Shown here: positions 34,620-44,477 of the stretch, piece after piece
Numbering within the stretch: the stretch's first letter is position 1
Layout of the letters: the number at the start of each line of letters is the position of its first letter
Assembly: GCF_030035675.1 (NCBI RefSeq)
Contig: NC_084480.1
Location: 291,262,982 to 291,326,981, forward strand
Length of the DNA: 64,000 bases
Reading direction: 5' to 3'
From: Rhineura floridana
Lineage: Eukaryota > Chordata > Lepidosauria > Squamata > Rhineuridae
Position numbers and translations under genes: made by a program
Notes under the pieces: model-generated
Seen by the model: only the letters and a program-made list of their open reading frames with translations
Databases searched by the model: none
What the model was told of the DNA's origin: nothing

Positions 34620-35770
34620 AAATAAGAAATAACTACTTTATTCTGGAAGTACATACGATAGGAAAGAGTTCTACATCTAGCAAAGTTAGAGATGCAAACA
34701 CTAAGCCTAGTGTTTGCTCTCATGCTTGGAGGAGAGGGAGAGACAAAAGAGGAAGATGTCTGCTCTCCCTCTCAAGAGAAAAGAGAAGGAAGGAGGAAGG
34801 AGATGTGGTCAACATCCGAAGCATATCGGTCTAGCAGGAAGGGAGAGTCAGCAGGAGATCAAAGGATAGGTATTAGCCTAGCAATCAGGAGGTCTCCTCT
34901 CTAGCTACCCTTTTTAACCCCATGCAGCCTCAACCCACCAGTTCGAGTTGAACCACATATTCCAACACAGAGAGGCAACTCAAGACCCTTTGCTCAGACA
35001 AGGAGCAGGGCCCTGCTGAAGCCCTCTTGTCAGATTCAGAGAGCATCCAGGAAGCTACTCTGACCCCAGGAGAGAGGAGATGCTAATGGGTGTTGGAACA
35101 ATAGAGGCAGTCGCCCTGTTTAAGAACTACAAGCTCTCGAAAAAGAGAAGGCTGATTGCAAACACCTCGCCTCAAGACACTGAACTTAAAAGGCTGTGAG
35201 TGGCTTGGGGCTCTTGCTGGAAACGTCGACCTTCCGTGTCACCTCATAGCCGGCCCAGTTTGTGATCCCATGTTTTCGACCCTGCCCTGCCTAAGTTGAT
35301 CTCTGGTACCTTGACTTTGGACTCCCAAGGACTTGTGTGTTCTATGCTTTCTCAGCTCTACCCACCTGGTATTTATGCTTGTTGAAGTTGCGGGCCTCTT
35401 TTCCTCGACTCAAGCCCGACAGATTTACAGCCTGGTTATTGGCTGTTAGCTGTTAATTACTTTACTGCAGCCAAAAACTAGTTCATTCAGTCAGCAGAGG
35501 CTGGCAGCAGGGCTTTCAGTGTGGATGCCTCTGTTCATTGGGGCAGCATCCCTGTTAAGATACAACAGGCGCCCACTATCTGTACTTTCTGGGACAACTG
35601 AAGTCATTTTGTTTCAACAGGCTTTTCCACCTGGAATTTTATGATATATTTGTAAATCGTACAGACACATGTGTAAAAGGGGACTGATAAATAATTTTTC
35701 TAATTGTGTGTGGATGGTATTGGTTTCCAGTTGGGTACTTGTAATGTGGAACGATAACTTCAATTGCATA
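34620..35770. other. Unclassified, partly GC-rich; possible LTR debris
   Basis: 34900-35470 contains 'ggctgattgcaaacacctc', 'ctttggactcccaaggac' and 'gcccgacagatttacagc', which resemble in word order the leader region of the solo LTRs at 39933 and 47904. No ends were found, so the call stays open. Confidence 0.35.
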
Positions 35771-35775
35771 GACTT

Positions 35776-36285
35776 ACAGAGCGATCCAACTGCCAGGAAG
35801 CTGCAGAAAGGGGACTGGCAGAGGAGAAGCCTGCAGAAAGCTTTTTGGGATCATCCTCCCACTTCCTCCATTGGAAGCCATGTGCATGAGTCAGACAGAA
35901 GCACTGGCTTCCACAAACAGGCCTCCCGGGGAGTAAGTGCTCCCCATAGGTTGCAATGAGGAATATTTAAAATTATTTTACTGCACTGGCCTTTCGGCTT
36001 GTGGAGATTGTGGGGGGATCGAGACCGCAGGAGGGCTCTAAATGCGAGCTCTTGTAAGACCCCCCCCTTGGCTTCTCCTCTGCCACATCCCCTTCATCTG
36101 GCTGGCTGGCCATCCCCAGCAGACCCCTGGTGGTGCAAGCAGGCTCCTGGTGGCACCAGTCACAGTGGAGGGCTACTGCTGGTTCAGCCCAGCACAGCTG
36201 GGAGCCTGCCGGCAGAGCCCAATCTCCATGGCATCCAACTCACCTCAGCCCGGTGGAAAGGTGAGCTGGATTGCACCCTTAATGC
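35776..36285. repeat. Possible palindrome-ended element
   Basis: 'cagagcgatccaactgcc' on the left is roughly complementary to 'gagctggattgcaccc' on the right, and both are flanked by TTA. The middle is GC-rich. Could be a TTA-type MITE; weakly supported. Confidence 0.35.
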
Positions 36286-36363
36286 GCCTATTCCAGTGAA
36301 CAGACGAAATGGTAACTTAGGCCCATCCCCTGTCACTCACTGTCATCTGAGTCAAGGAAGCTT

Positions 36364-38233
36364 TTTTTTTATCATTAATATTTATTCAAATTTTCAAAAA
36401 CAAAACAAAACAAAAATACAAATTAAACAATAAAATAAAATGTTGACTTCCGATTTGTCGCAGATCAGTTATAGGTCTACAATATATAACAAACCTGTCT
36501 CTTAAATTATATTACAAAATCACTTTCCTCCAGTAGTTATCTTAATTAATCATCAAATCTCATAAACATCACTTTATTCTTTCCACAAAAAGTCAAAGAG
36601 AGGTTTCAACTCCTTGAGAAATATATCTATCGATTTTTCTCCAAATAAGCATGTCAATTAATCCATCTCATCAAATCTATTAGGTCCAATAATTTCAATA
36701 GCCATTCTTCCATTATCAGTGTTAATTCCATCTTCCATCTTCCATCCTTGCACCCATAATAATCCTGCTAGGTCCAGTAATTTCAGTAGCCATTCTTCCA
36801 TTATCAGTGTCCCACAATAATCTTGCTGTCATAGCCATAGTCATATAATAAGAGTCTGATGGGAATTTCCTTCATCACAAATAATTCCTTGCCATCAATT
36901 CTGAATGTGTTGCTGAAATATTGTTGTAAAATCATATCTCTGTTCTTCTTTTTTACGAAATGCACTGGCACATCTCTTGAGAGTTTTTCCATTGTCACAT
37001 ATCTGTAATTAATTCTATAGATTTTTTCTATGTCAAGCTCCATCACATCATTCCAGTCCAGAAGTTTATCCAAGACATTGATAACTTTATCTCTGATATC
37101 TTCATTAATTTCTTCAAGGACAACGCTGAATTCCAAACAGTAAACTTTATCTCTAATATCCATAAACTCCAAATCTTTTTCCAGTTCCACATTTGTTCCA
37201 ATCTCCAGGGCTTGCATCTTCCCTTTAATTTTTCTTTTTTCATCTTCTGATGCTTGTCCAGTTGTATCTCTGATCTCATCAACCTCCCCTCTCACAAAAC
37301 CCCCTATTTCTTTAAGCTCCTGCTTTATTTTGCCAAATTCAATTTTCATCTCCTGTCTGCCCTGTCTCAGGGTTTGTTTCGTTATCTCAATCTCATCCAT
37401 TATTTTCTGAAACATAATTACTTCCAGGGTCTCAGCCACTTTCTTGATTGCCATTCTTAAAACCACGAAGAAAAAAACCCCCACTTCTTATTCCAGCAAC
37501 AAAGGGGTTAATATTCCAAGCTTGATGACATCACAGTGTAGACAGCACAGCCTGCCTTATCTCTTATATGTTCAGGAATGCAAAACAAATTTAGTTCACA
37601 GCATCAAAACAGTTAGTGGCATCGAGAACAAGCAGATTCGTCAAAATGAAATAAAATAGTCCCAGACATATAATATTCAAAAGTTCATAAATCAGATTTT
37701 TTTTTTCTCCTCGGAATAGAAATCCCTCATCCGTTTGTATCTTTAAAATGCACAATTCCAGGCCAGCTTTTTGCAATAAAAACAAAGATAAGCTATTTCG
37801 ATTTCTTTCCTCCTTAATTTCGTGAATGAAAGAGAAGAGTTATAACTCATCCAGGGATTCTTTATAGCTGATTCATTGACAAATCTCTTTTTGCTGTAAC
37901 AATTTAAGCCAGATGATAAAAATAGAAAGAGGGGTGCTTGCCTGTTAATCTGTTTTTCTTTAAAGAAAAGATAAACGTCTCGCTTAATCAGTTAGAGCTT
38001 GTTTGAAAGTCCGTCCGGTGCTGCTGGCTGAACCTTCTTTCATAAACTAATGAAATCCAGTCCCCCCAACAAACACAAGCTTCTGTGGTTAATCTCTACG
38101 TTTCTCCCTTCCCGGGAGAAAGTCTTTACCAGTCAAAAAAAACGTTCTGACTGATTTTAAAACTGAAAAAGCTTCTTCTGAGACGAGAGCTCGTCTCAAA
38201 GGCAGGCACAGGCAAAGCAACCCTTCCCGGAAG
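36364..38233 (-). mobile_element. ORF1-only L1 element (HAL1-like), complete with target duplication
   Basis: The 1870-bp element is flanked by an 18-bp direct repeat TCTGAGTCAAGGAAGCTT (36346-36363 and 38234-38251). Such a long duplication plus a terminal A tract (T run at 36364 on this strand) is the mark of L1-type target-primed insertion. On the minus strand the order is a ~0.75-kb 5' untranslated region starting 'cttccgggaagggttgc', one open frame (36804-37454) resembling L1 ORF1, a ~0.4-kb 3' region, 'aataaatattaatgat' and poly(A). No ORF2 is present between ORF1 and the tail. It is therefore non-autonomous and would depend on a full L1. Confidence 0.9.
36804..37454 (-). CDS. L1 ORF1-like protein, shortened
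   Basis: An intact frame of about 216 codons. The start chosen is the methionine of MAIKKVAETLEVIMFQ; a further in-frame Met lies 10 codons upstream in a hydrophobic run. Residues about 10-85 are a charged heptad-like segment (TKQTLRQGRQEMKIEFGKIK, QELKEIGGF) expected to form the ORF1p coiled coil. Residues about 90-200 contain an RRM-like part (VINVLDKLLDWNDV, LDIEKIYRINYRYVT, LSRDVPVHFVKKKNRDMILQ, FRIDGKELFVMKEIP), the typical squamate L1 ORF1 order. The frame ends soon after, so the C-terminal domain of normal ORF1p (usually over 300 residues) is mostly absent. RNA binding might survive; this is inference. Confidence 0.82.
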   Translation of the reverse strand: MAIKKVAETLEVIMFQKIMDEIEITKQTLRQGRQEMKIEFGKIKQELKEIGGFVRGEVDEIRDTTGQASEDEKRKIKGKMQALEIGTNVELEKDLEFMDIRDKVYCLEFSVVLEEINEDIRDKVINVLDKLLDWNDVMELDIEKIYRINYRYVTMEKLSRDVPVHFVKKKNRDMILQQYFSNTFRIDGKELFVMKEIPIRLLLYDYGYDSKIIVGH

Positions 38234-38251
38234 TCTGAGTCAAGGAAGCTT

Positions 38252-39470
38252 GAACTAACTACAACATTGTTGTACGGACCTTAACAATTGCAGTTTCCCA
38301 GAATTTTGGAGTTTGAATGAACATGGAAAGCCCTTAACCCAGTATGCTAAACCTAAAAGATTTTTTGTTAATTGAATTACTGTAACTTTATGCTTAGAAT
38401 ACGAATATGTGAACTGACTCCACTGAAAAGTATTGTGTTTGAGGTGTGGAAATCTGCTGTCACGGTGTTTAATTCTATAAATATGCAAACACACACATCA
38501 GAATGTTGTTGTTTTTAAAGCATGTGTGAATTTCCCCCTCTGTAATAGTGGAGCCAATAGGCTCTGTAAACAATCTTAAATTTATGGAGCTGATACAAAA
38601 TTAGGAAATAAATTTAAGTTTGTTATGGCAGCTCTTTAGAGAAACATTTCCTAATGGAGATGTCTTCAGAGATTTGTATTTTTTACAATTTAAGCAAAAT
38701 ACAAAACAGCTCAGCTCCCATAGGCTCAGCTTTACAAAACCCCTTACGGTGATCAATACATTTGAAGATATCCCTAAACATTTTGCTTTTGAGCAGGGGC
38801 CAAAAAAATCAATCAGAGTTTGCTGCAGCTTCCATTTCTTGGTAGGTACATAGTTATTCCCAGGAACATTTTGTTGACGTGTGTGCGTTGTTGCGTGAAA
38901 CAGCATACATTACGTTGGAGTTAAGTTGAGCAAGAAACTTCTTCAGAGCATTAGAGCATGTTAAGAGTCTTTATTAAGACATTATGGCCAAAGGCTTAAG
39001 AATAAATACATGTAGAGTTTCTTCAGTCACCCCCCTTCTGGTACCTCTCTCTTCAAAGGTAAACACAGAAGACAACCTCTCAGTTCAGAGGCAATACACA
39101 GAAGACACAGCTTAACACAGATAGCTGCTAGAACTTTTCCCAGTTTATCGCGATGGCTACCATAGCAACGGCCTTGGCAGTCCGTTCCCAGACTGGGCAA
39201 AGACATAACTCCCCCTAGTTACAGTTTTTCAGACTTGATGGAAAACAAACTCAGTGACAGTGCGGTTCAATGGTCAACACATTTGGCCGCTGTAGATTGG
39301 AGCAAGAATTGGTAGAAAAAGCACACAATTTGAAATAAGAATATGTGTGAATTGTAATCAAAGTGTTTGAGGGAAAATGGCCATTTAAATACGATGTCAT
39401 ATGTTGTAACTAAAATCTACACCGTCAGGCTGTGTTTCAGAGGCAGGTCCCACGAACAAATTCTCTATGG
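38252..39470. other. Intergenic; possible LTR-like debris at about 38.9-39.3 kb
   Basis: On the minus strand an AATAAA sits at about 38971, followed by a short U5-like stretch. To the right a 'cgatggctaccatagcaacg' patch (39150-39175) is promoter-like. No ends or duplication found. Confidence 0.35.
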
Positions 39471-39885
39471 CAGGGATCATCAAACCACTGCCCATAGGCA
39501 CCATGGTACCTGCTAAGGTCTTCAGTAGTGGCCACCAGCAGGTAGCCCAGAATCTGAGCTTTCATTGTTTAAAAAAGCAAGCCTCTAAAGAATCTCTGGG
39601 CTCATAAAAGAGCTGCTGTTTTCCCCTCCCTTTTAGTGAACTTTTCCTGCTTCTGTCTTTTTTCCCTACTCCTTGGAGTCTCCATGGTTTGCCCTTCCTT
39701 TTCCCCTTGCAACCCGTGTTGGGTTCACCTGAGATACGGTAGTGCCTAGAAGTTATTTTCTGTAAATACTACTATACAATAAGTGTGGGTGAATGTTAAA
39801 GAATGTCCCTCTCCCCAAAAGGAAATGTGAAAACTTTGCAAAGAGGCTTAGGCATGTTGGGACTCATTAAGAATTCAGTGTATAG

Positions 39886-40595
39886 TTAACTTGCAGTACA
39901 ATGGTATACATATCTACTCAGAAGTAAATCTCTGTCATGGCCCCGTCAGAGGACTCCTCAGATGAGGATGACTCAGGAGTAACAGCAGCTGACCCAGGAG
40001 CAGCAGACTCAGAAGGAGACACGGAGGAGCCTCCTGAGAATCCAGCTCCTTCTCTCCCTCAGCTGCACAGCACCCCAGATACAGGAGAGGCCCTGCAGCC
40101 AGACAAAGACAGTGAACAGGATACTCCCCCCTCACCTGCAGAATGTAGACTGCAGAAGGTCAGGCAGAAGAGAGGCAGGCCTGTCTCCTTAAGGCCCAAA
40201 CGCTGAGGGCTCACACCTGCTGTCAACCCTGCTCTTTATAAGGCACACCTTGGCTGCAGCTTGTTGCTGATTGCAACATCAGGTGTGGCTTTGTGTATTC
40301 CTAGTTTCCTTGCAACCTCTTTTGGACTGATCCCTTGGCACTTGATCCTGGACCTCTACTGACCTCGCTTCTGGACTTCTGACTCGGCAAGTACGCTTTG
40401 GACAGGCCTGGCCCTTATCAGGTTCCCTCCTCCTAGACCTGGAAGATTTATGGCCAGACTGCCGGCTAAGGACTTTGCTTCCCTGCCAACAACCCAGGAA
40501 TTTCCAGCCCCCACCGGCACTGCTGACGCAGTGTAGAGCTGACAGTCTCTTTGTAAATGGGACTTCATTCCAGCTAATTGGGTACAGGAAGGTAG
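39886..40595. repeat. TTA-type palindromic MITE split by an LTR
   Basis: Left part 'tatctactcagaagtaaat' and right part 'aatgggacttcattcc' are the two halves of the palindromic MITE seen whole at 59234-59323. They are separated exactly by the LTR at 39933-40544. Confidence 0.65.
39933..40544 (+). mobile_element. Solo LTR (family L1a), 612 bp
   Basis: Starts TGTCATGG and ends GAGCTGACA, with inverted TGTCA/TGACA ends. Flanked by ATCTC (39928-39932) and GTCTC (40545-40549), 4 of 5 matching. The first ~270 bp read as an acidic Ser/Asp/Glu-rich, then basic segment. A TATA-like 'ctctttataaggcac' follows at about 40233. Same family as 47904-48582. Size, 5-bp duplication and TG...CA ends fit a retrovirus-like or Gypsy-like LTR. 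No internal region remains. Confidence 0.88.
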
Positions 40596-40913
40596 TCTGG
40601 ACTTTATTTTAGCGTTGGCACTGGGGAAAAACAGGATTCTTGGGCCTTTTAGCATCTGTATGGCTGGCAGAAATTCAACAGGTCAAGCCTTTTCCAGTAT
40701 AGAAGCAAAATTATGGGGAAAACTTCACCATGACTACTCTCTAATTTTGTGTTATGCCACGTCTTGTGTGCCAACCATTCTGTGTTATGCCATGACTCCA
40801 TGGCAGCCATTTGTGACTGGTGTCCCTAGCACTCTCTCAAAATTTGAAATATGCCCTCTGGTCCAAAAAGGTTGGTGACCCCTTCTATATGATCTGTCTC
40901 TCTCTCCATATTT

Positions 40914-41051
40914 CAAGTGTGGGGAACCTTTGGCCCTCTAGATGTTGCTGAACCATGACTCTCATCATCCCTGATGATTAGACATGCTTGCTGGGGCTGA
41001 TGGGAGTTGTAGTTCAGTGATAGCTGGAGTGCCAAAGGTTCCCCACACTTG
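40914..41051. mobile_element. 138-bp palindromic hAT element (family A)
   Basis: Ends CAAGTGTGGGGAACC...GGTTCCCCACACTTG are perfectly complementary over 15 bases and beyond. Flanks CCATATTT (40906-40913) and CCATAGTT (41052-41059) match at 7 of 8. Length is identical to the 4100 copy. Confidence 0.93.
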
Positions 41052-41071
41052 CCATAGTTAGAGAGTGCCCA

Positions 41072-41513
41072 TAGGGATGGGCAAATTTGTCAATCACTGT
41101 TTCTCTCAGTCTCTTGGTTTTTTGTTTTTTGTTTTAGTTCTTAAGTTCAGTTCTCCATATTTCCACATCAGTTTTTTTTTTAATCCTCATTGCCATTTTA
41201 GTGCAAATGTTTCCTAATCTGCATATGGTTGTATGCAGTTTTGCCCAATATACACATTTTTTGCAAAGCAATTATCTCTAATATGCATTTCTCTGTATTA
41301 TTTTTCAGTAATATATGCATTTTATGCACACTTTCCCCTAGCATATGCATTTTGTGTAAACATTACTTGGCTGGAAAACTGCATCGCAAAATTCAGAGAA
41401 GTGCAAATTTTGAAAGATGGCTGTATTTCACTTTGCATGTTGTTTAGGACAGTGTGAATTGGATACTTTTGCCTTTAAATGCAAACTGAACTGAATTCCC
41501 CCCGCCATCCCTG
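41072..41513. mobile_element. Non-autonomous hAT element (family B)
   Basis: The 442-bp copy is bounded by AGTGCCCA (41064-41071) and AGTGTCCA (41514-41521), 7 of 8 matching, with ends TAGGGATGGG...CCATCCCTG. It lies only 20 bp right of the family A element. Confidence 0.92.
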
Positions 41514-41704
41514 AGTGTCCATCTGGGGGTGGAGGAGATAAGGGCAGGTCTGTGACTCCTGCTTTCTGGGCACTGGGTCTTTCTAACCTCTCTCCACCCA
41601 CTCTTACCTAGATCTTATCTTATCTAGATCACTTATATGTGGTGCTGCAGTTTTAGATTATGGGAGCTGTAATCCAAAAACATTTAGAAGAACAGAGGTT
41701 CCCC

Positions 41705-41900
41705 ATCCCAGGCTTATAGGGTTGACCAAACTTGGGTTCAAATTGGCTCTCACTCAATTGGCTGAGATTGATTGGCTTTGGGGCAGTTGGTCAGTATCTC
41801 TCAGTATTGTTGTGAGGATTAAAAAAGGGATAGAACTATGTATGCTACCATCAGCTCACTGAAGGAAAGGTGGGATATAAATTAAATTATAAAATAAAAA
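41705..41900 (+). mobile_element. MIR-like SINE, tail half
   Basis: 'tattgttgtgaggattaaa', 'agctcactgaaggaaagg' and 'tgggatataaattaaa' are the plus-strand counterpart of the SINE at 32310. The tRNA head is not recognisable. Confidence 0.65.
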
Positions 41901-41964
41901 GGATGCATTTTTTTTAAAAAAAAAACTTTGGTAGAATATAGAGAGAGGCATCAATCCCAACAGG

Positions 41965-42163
41965 AGGGCCATAGCTCAGGGGCAGAGCATCTGCCTTGCA
42001 TGCAGAAGGTCCCATGTTCGGTCCCTAGCATCTCCAGGTAGGGCAGAGGATGTCCCATTTCTGAAGCCTTAGAGAGCCACTGCCAATCAGTGTAGACAAT
42101 ACTGAGCCAGATGAACCAATGATCTGACTCCGTATAAGGCAGCTTCCTAAGTTCCTATGAAAT
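41965..42163 (+). mobile_element. tRNA-derived SINE, nearly full-length
   Basis: Head 'gggccatagctcaggggcag' (A box), then 'gcatctgccttgcatgcag', B box 'atgttcggtccct', body 'ctgccaatcagtgtagac' and end 'ggcagcttcctaagttcc'. A second copy lies at 55923. Not a functional tRNA: there is no acceptor-stem pairing at the right distance. Confidence 0.9.
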
Positions 42164-42169
42164 GCAGGG

Positions 42170-42505
42170 TTCCGAGGAAGGGCTTTGTCTTTGGTGGCTC
42201 CACAACTTTGGAACAGCTTGTCCTCTGACGTATATCATGCACCCCCCCATTTTCATTTTCATTGACAGGCAAAGAAGCCTCTCTTTGGACAGGCAAAGAC
42301 ACATCCCTTTCAGGAGGCATGCATGAGCCTGGTAAACTAAGAGTGCTTTTATATTGTTTTCTGCTGCTTGTGAACTTTTATTTGTGACTGTTACTGAATT
42401 TTATGATCTTGTTGATTTACTCTTGTTTTAGTGTTATTCATTTTTAATGCTAGTTTTAATGTCAACTGACCTAGGATCTTGGGGTAAAGGGTGGAAGACA
42501 AATAG
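42170..42505 (+). mobile_element. L2-type LINE 3' end
   Basis: 'ggctccacaactttggaac' reads as the APQLWNSL-type block near the end of L2 proteins. A T-rich 3' region and 'cctaggatcttggggtaaag' follow. Confidence 0.7.
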
Positions 42506-43059
42506 CTGATTCAGGTATACACATCTGTATATCTTTTCATGTATAATCTTGAAGACATGCTTAATTTTTTTCCAATATAGAAAAAGAAAATATTACATTA
42601 TTTTTAACTGTTTTAATATATGTAACTGTTTTATGCATGTTATTGTATTGTAAATGACTTCTAGATGCCTCACGGGATGTCGGGCCCAGGATGGGAGGCA
42701 ATAACCGAACTCGTGGGTGTGTTTAATTCTTTCTTTATTAAGGAAATTACAACATTGAATTTACTGCACTTCATGCAAACCTCTAATCTAACTCACTAGA
42801 TTCCCTAACTATCTAATCCTGCAGCGTTGAAAGAAAGTTGACAGAGCAAGGTTTTCCCGCCTCCCCATCACTTATGAAGGAGGGAGGCGGGCTCGCAGCC
42901 TCACGCTCCTTCGGAGAGATCCCCCTCCCTCTGCCTTTTTCTGCTCCTCCCTCCTCTGCCATCTTCGAGGTCTTCGAGCTCGAGGGGAGGGGGGATCCTT
43001 GGGTCCCTCTCCTTCTGAGGTACTGACGTCTCTATCCCGTGCGGGGGGGCCGGGTGAGT

Positions 43060-43337
43060 GGAAACTGGACACCGGCTTCTTTACGGGGCTGCTGGGCTCA
43101 GGAGGGGTTATGTACTATCTGATTACAAAGAACAAATACTTTCATAAGCCTACCTATGACAATCTATGGAAGAGCTTGGAAGCGATGAAAATCCATTGCC
43201 TTAATAATGCTGTAACTTGTATTTCTATGCCGAAGATTGGGTGTGGACTTGACCGCCTGAATTGGAGTAAAGTTTCAACAATGCTTGATGAAGTATTTGA
43301 GGATACAGATGTTAGCATTACAGTTTATACCCTTTAA
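43060..43337 (+). pseudogene. OARD1: OARD1 (TARG1) retrocopy, 5'-truncated
   Basis: OARD1 is a macrodomain enzyme that removes ADP-ribose from glutamate residues and hydrolyses O-acetyl-ADP-ribose. The stretch encodes [20 protein letters not shown], then [28 protein letters not shown] and a final ITVYTL followed by a stop. It corresponds to about residues 65-152 of the 152-residue human protein. The two catalytic residues known in the human enzyme, Lys84 (TK in LITK) and Asp125 (GLDRL), are kept. The N-terminal half with the ADP-ribose-binding loops is missing. Just before YYLI, small deletions change GRY-type sequence to GGVM. No other OARD1 exon is seen nearby, and it sits inside an LTR, so a retrocopy is far likelier than a terminal exon. 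Confidence 0.85.
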
Positions 43338-43469
43338 TTTATTATCCTTTTGTATTCTGTGTTTGTAACTGATTTGTGAAAAGATGGTGATGTGATTTTG
43401 TTCTATTTCCCTTTCTCTTTCAGACATTTCTCACCATTACTAATATCCAATCATAGACAGTGTTTTGTA

Positions 43470-43640
43470 GAAATTTATAGTTAAAGCTTTTAATTTTTAA
43501 TCTCTAATTTTTAGGATTTTGATTATGTCTATATGGAATGTACTTGTGTTTGGTTGTAAGTCGCCCAGAGTGGCAGATTAACCTCTGCCAGATGGGCGTC
43601 TAACAAATCTCATAAATAAATAAATAAAAAATAAATAAAT
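43470..43640 (+). mobile_element. L2-type LINE tail attached to the OARD1 copy
   Basis: After the OARD1 stop and a ~130-bp 3' region comes T-rich sequence, 'ggttgtaagtcgcccagag', 'gccagatgggcgtctaac' and (ATAA)n. This is a LINE terminus on the same strand as the OARD1 copy. The LTR resumes immediately after the repeat. Confidence 0.8.
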
Positions 43641-43914
43641 AAATGTATCCTCTTCCCTCCGACTCCTCCTCCATCTCCCCTCCCCGCTGCTTGAAGGGAG
43701 GCATGAGAACTGGTAGGGATGTGTCCCCGGCCATTGGAATCCCAAGGTCTCTTACTGTAGACATCTCTCTCTCCCCCCCCTCCTCTTCACTCCCCAGCTG
43801 CAACTCCTGGAATTCCAAATCCCCCTCCCCACTCTCTCCCACATCGTCTTCAGGATCCCGATCCAAAGTCTCGACACGGGATGGGATTCATAAATAAATA
43901 AATACACAAAAATA

Positions 43915-44220
43915 GTATATTACATTATTTTGCTCATTTTTGTGACCCGTTTCCATGTAATTGGATGTTAGGACCTTAGACTAGAGACTAGGAAACTGTG
44001 TCCCATTCTCTGTATTGTACTGGACCGTGCAATACCACAATTGTAGTCCCATTATCCATATCTTGGTTATTTTACAATTGTCCTAATTTCATTCTGTATA
44101 TCACCTCCTCCTAAAGGACTGAGGCATGCAATAACAGTTTAAAGGAAGAAAATAGAATACTAAATTGAAGTCTTACAGCACTTCTGGACATTATTCAGGG
44201 CCAGAATTTGGTGGATCTCT
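43915..44220. other. No recognised feature
   Basis: AT-rich stretch with nothing supported. Confidence 0.4.
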
Positions 44221-44224
44221 ACAG

Positions 44225-44340
44225 GAAGGGAGCTTCACATTTGTGACCTTGTGGGCTTCCCAGAGCCATCTAGTTGGCCATTGTGGAGAACAAGATGCTA
44301 GAGCAGGCGGACTTTTGGTCAGATGCAGCCACTGAGGTAG
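44225..44340 (+). mobile_element. CR1 LINE 3' terminal fragment
   Basis: 'gtgggcttcccagagccat', 'tagttggccattgtggagaa' and 'caagatgctagagcaggcgg' match the CR1 terminus. Confidence 0.75.
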
Positions 44341-44477
44341 CCTTTGAGAATGGATGTCTTCAAGCCTATGCTATTCAAAATTAGTACAGATTGCAAATCA
44401 AAACTGCACTCCGAATTGGCCTTACGGAGTATGATGAAACAAAAAAAGCCTTTCTTTTAAAGAACAAGACTTTGGTT

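Larger units (their letters stand above)
39471..40884. mobile_element. hAT-like element (family F) carrying nested insertions
   Basis: The left end CAGGGATCATCAAACC and right end GGTTGGTGACCCCTT are imperfect inverted repeats. Flanking CTCTATGG (39463-39470) and CTATATGA (40885-40892) match at 6 of 8. Inside are words such as 'ggcaccatggtacctgc' and 'aatttgaaatatgccctct'. A TTA-type MITE (39886-40595) lies in the middle and itself contains a solo LTR. Confidence 0.72.
42678..43876 (-). mobile_element. Solo LTR (second family) with an insertion inside
   Basis: Starts TGTCGGG and ends CTCGACA, with an exact 5-bp duplication CGGGA (42673-42677 and 43877-43881). The minus strand is the likely sense: AATAAA near 42740, and an acidic segment at its start (43866 down to about 43645). 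The LTR proper is about 620 bp; the middle, about 43060-43640, is a later insertion described separately. Fossil, no internal region. Confidence 0.85.
42545..43912 (+). mobile_element. L2-type LINE tail split by an LTR
   Basis: Left part 42545-42677 (T-rich region ending 'gatgcctcacggga') and right part 43882-43912 ('tgggattcataaataaataa') form one normal LINE 3' terminus once the LTR at 42678-43876 and its duplication are set aside. Confidence 0.75.

Noticed and set aside
36804-37484. Coiled-coil protein as a possible host gene
   Set aside because: It lies inside a unit with an 18-bp target duplication and poly(A), and its order of domains matches L1 ORF1.
41965-42040. Possible tRNA gene
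   Set aside because: A and B boxes are present but belong to a SINE head; the sequence continues into a SINE body and does not fold as a full tRNA. The same applies to 33517, 55923 and 15274.
43060-43337. Functional last exon of OARD1
   Set aside because: It sits in the middle of a solo LTR, has small deletions at its 5' side, and no other OARD1 exon was found in the window.
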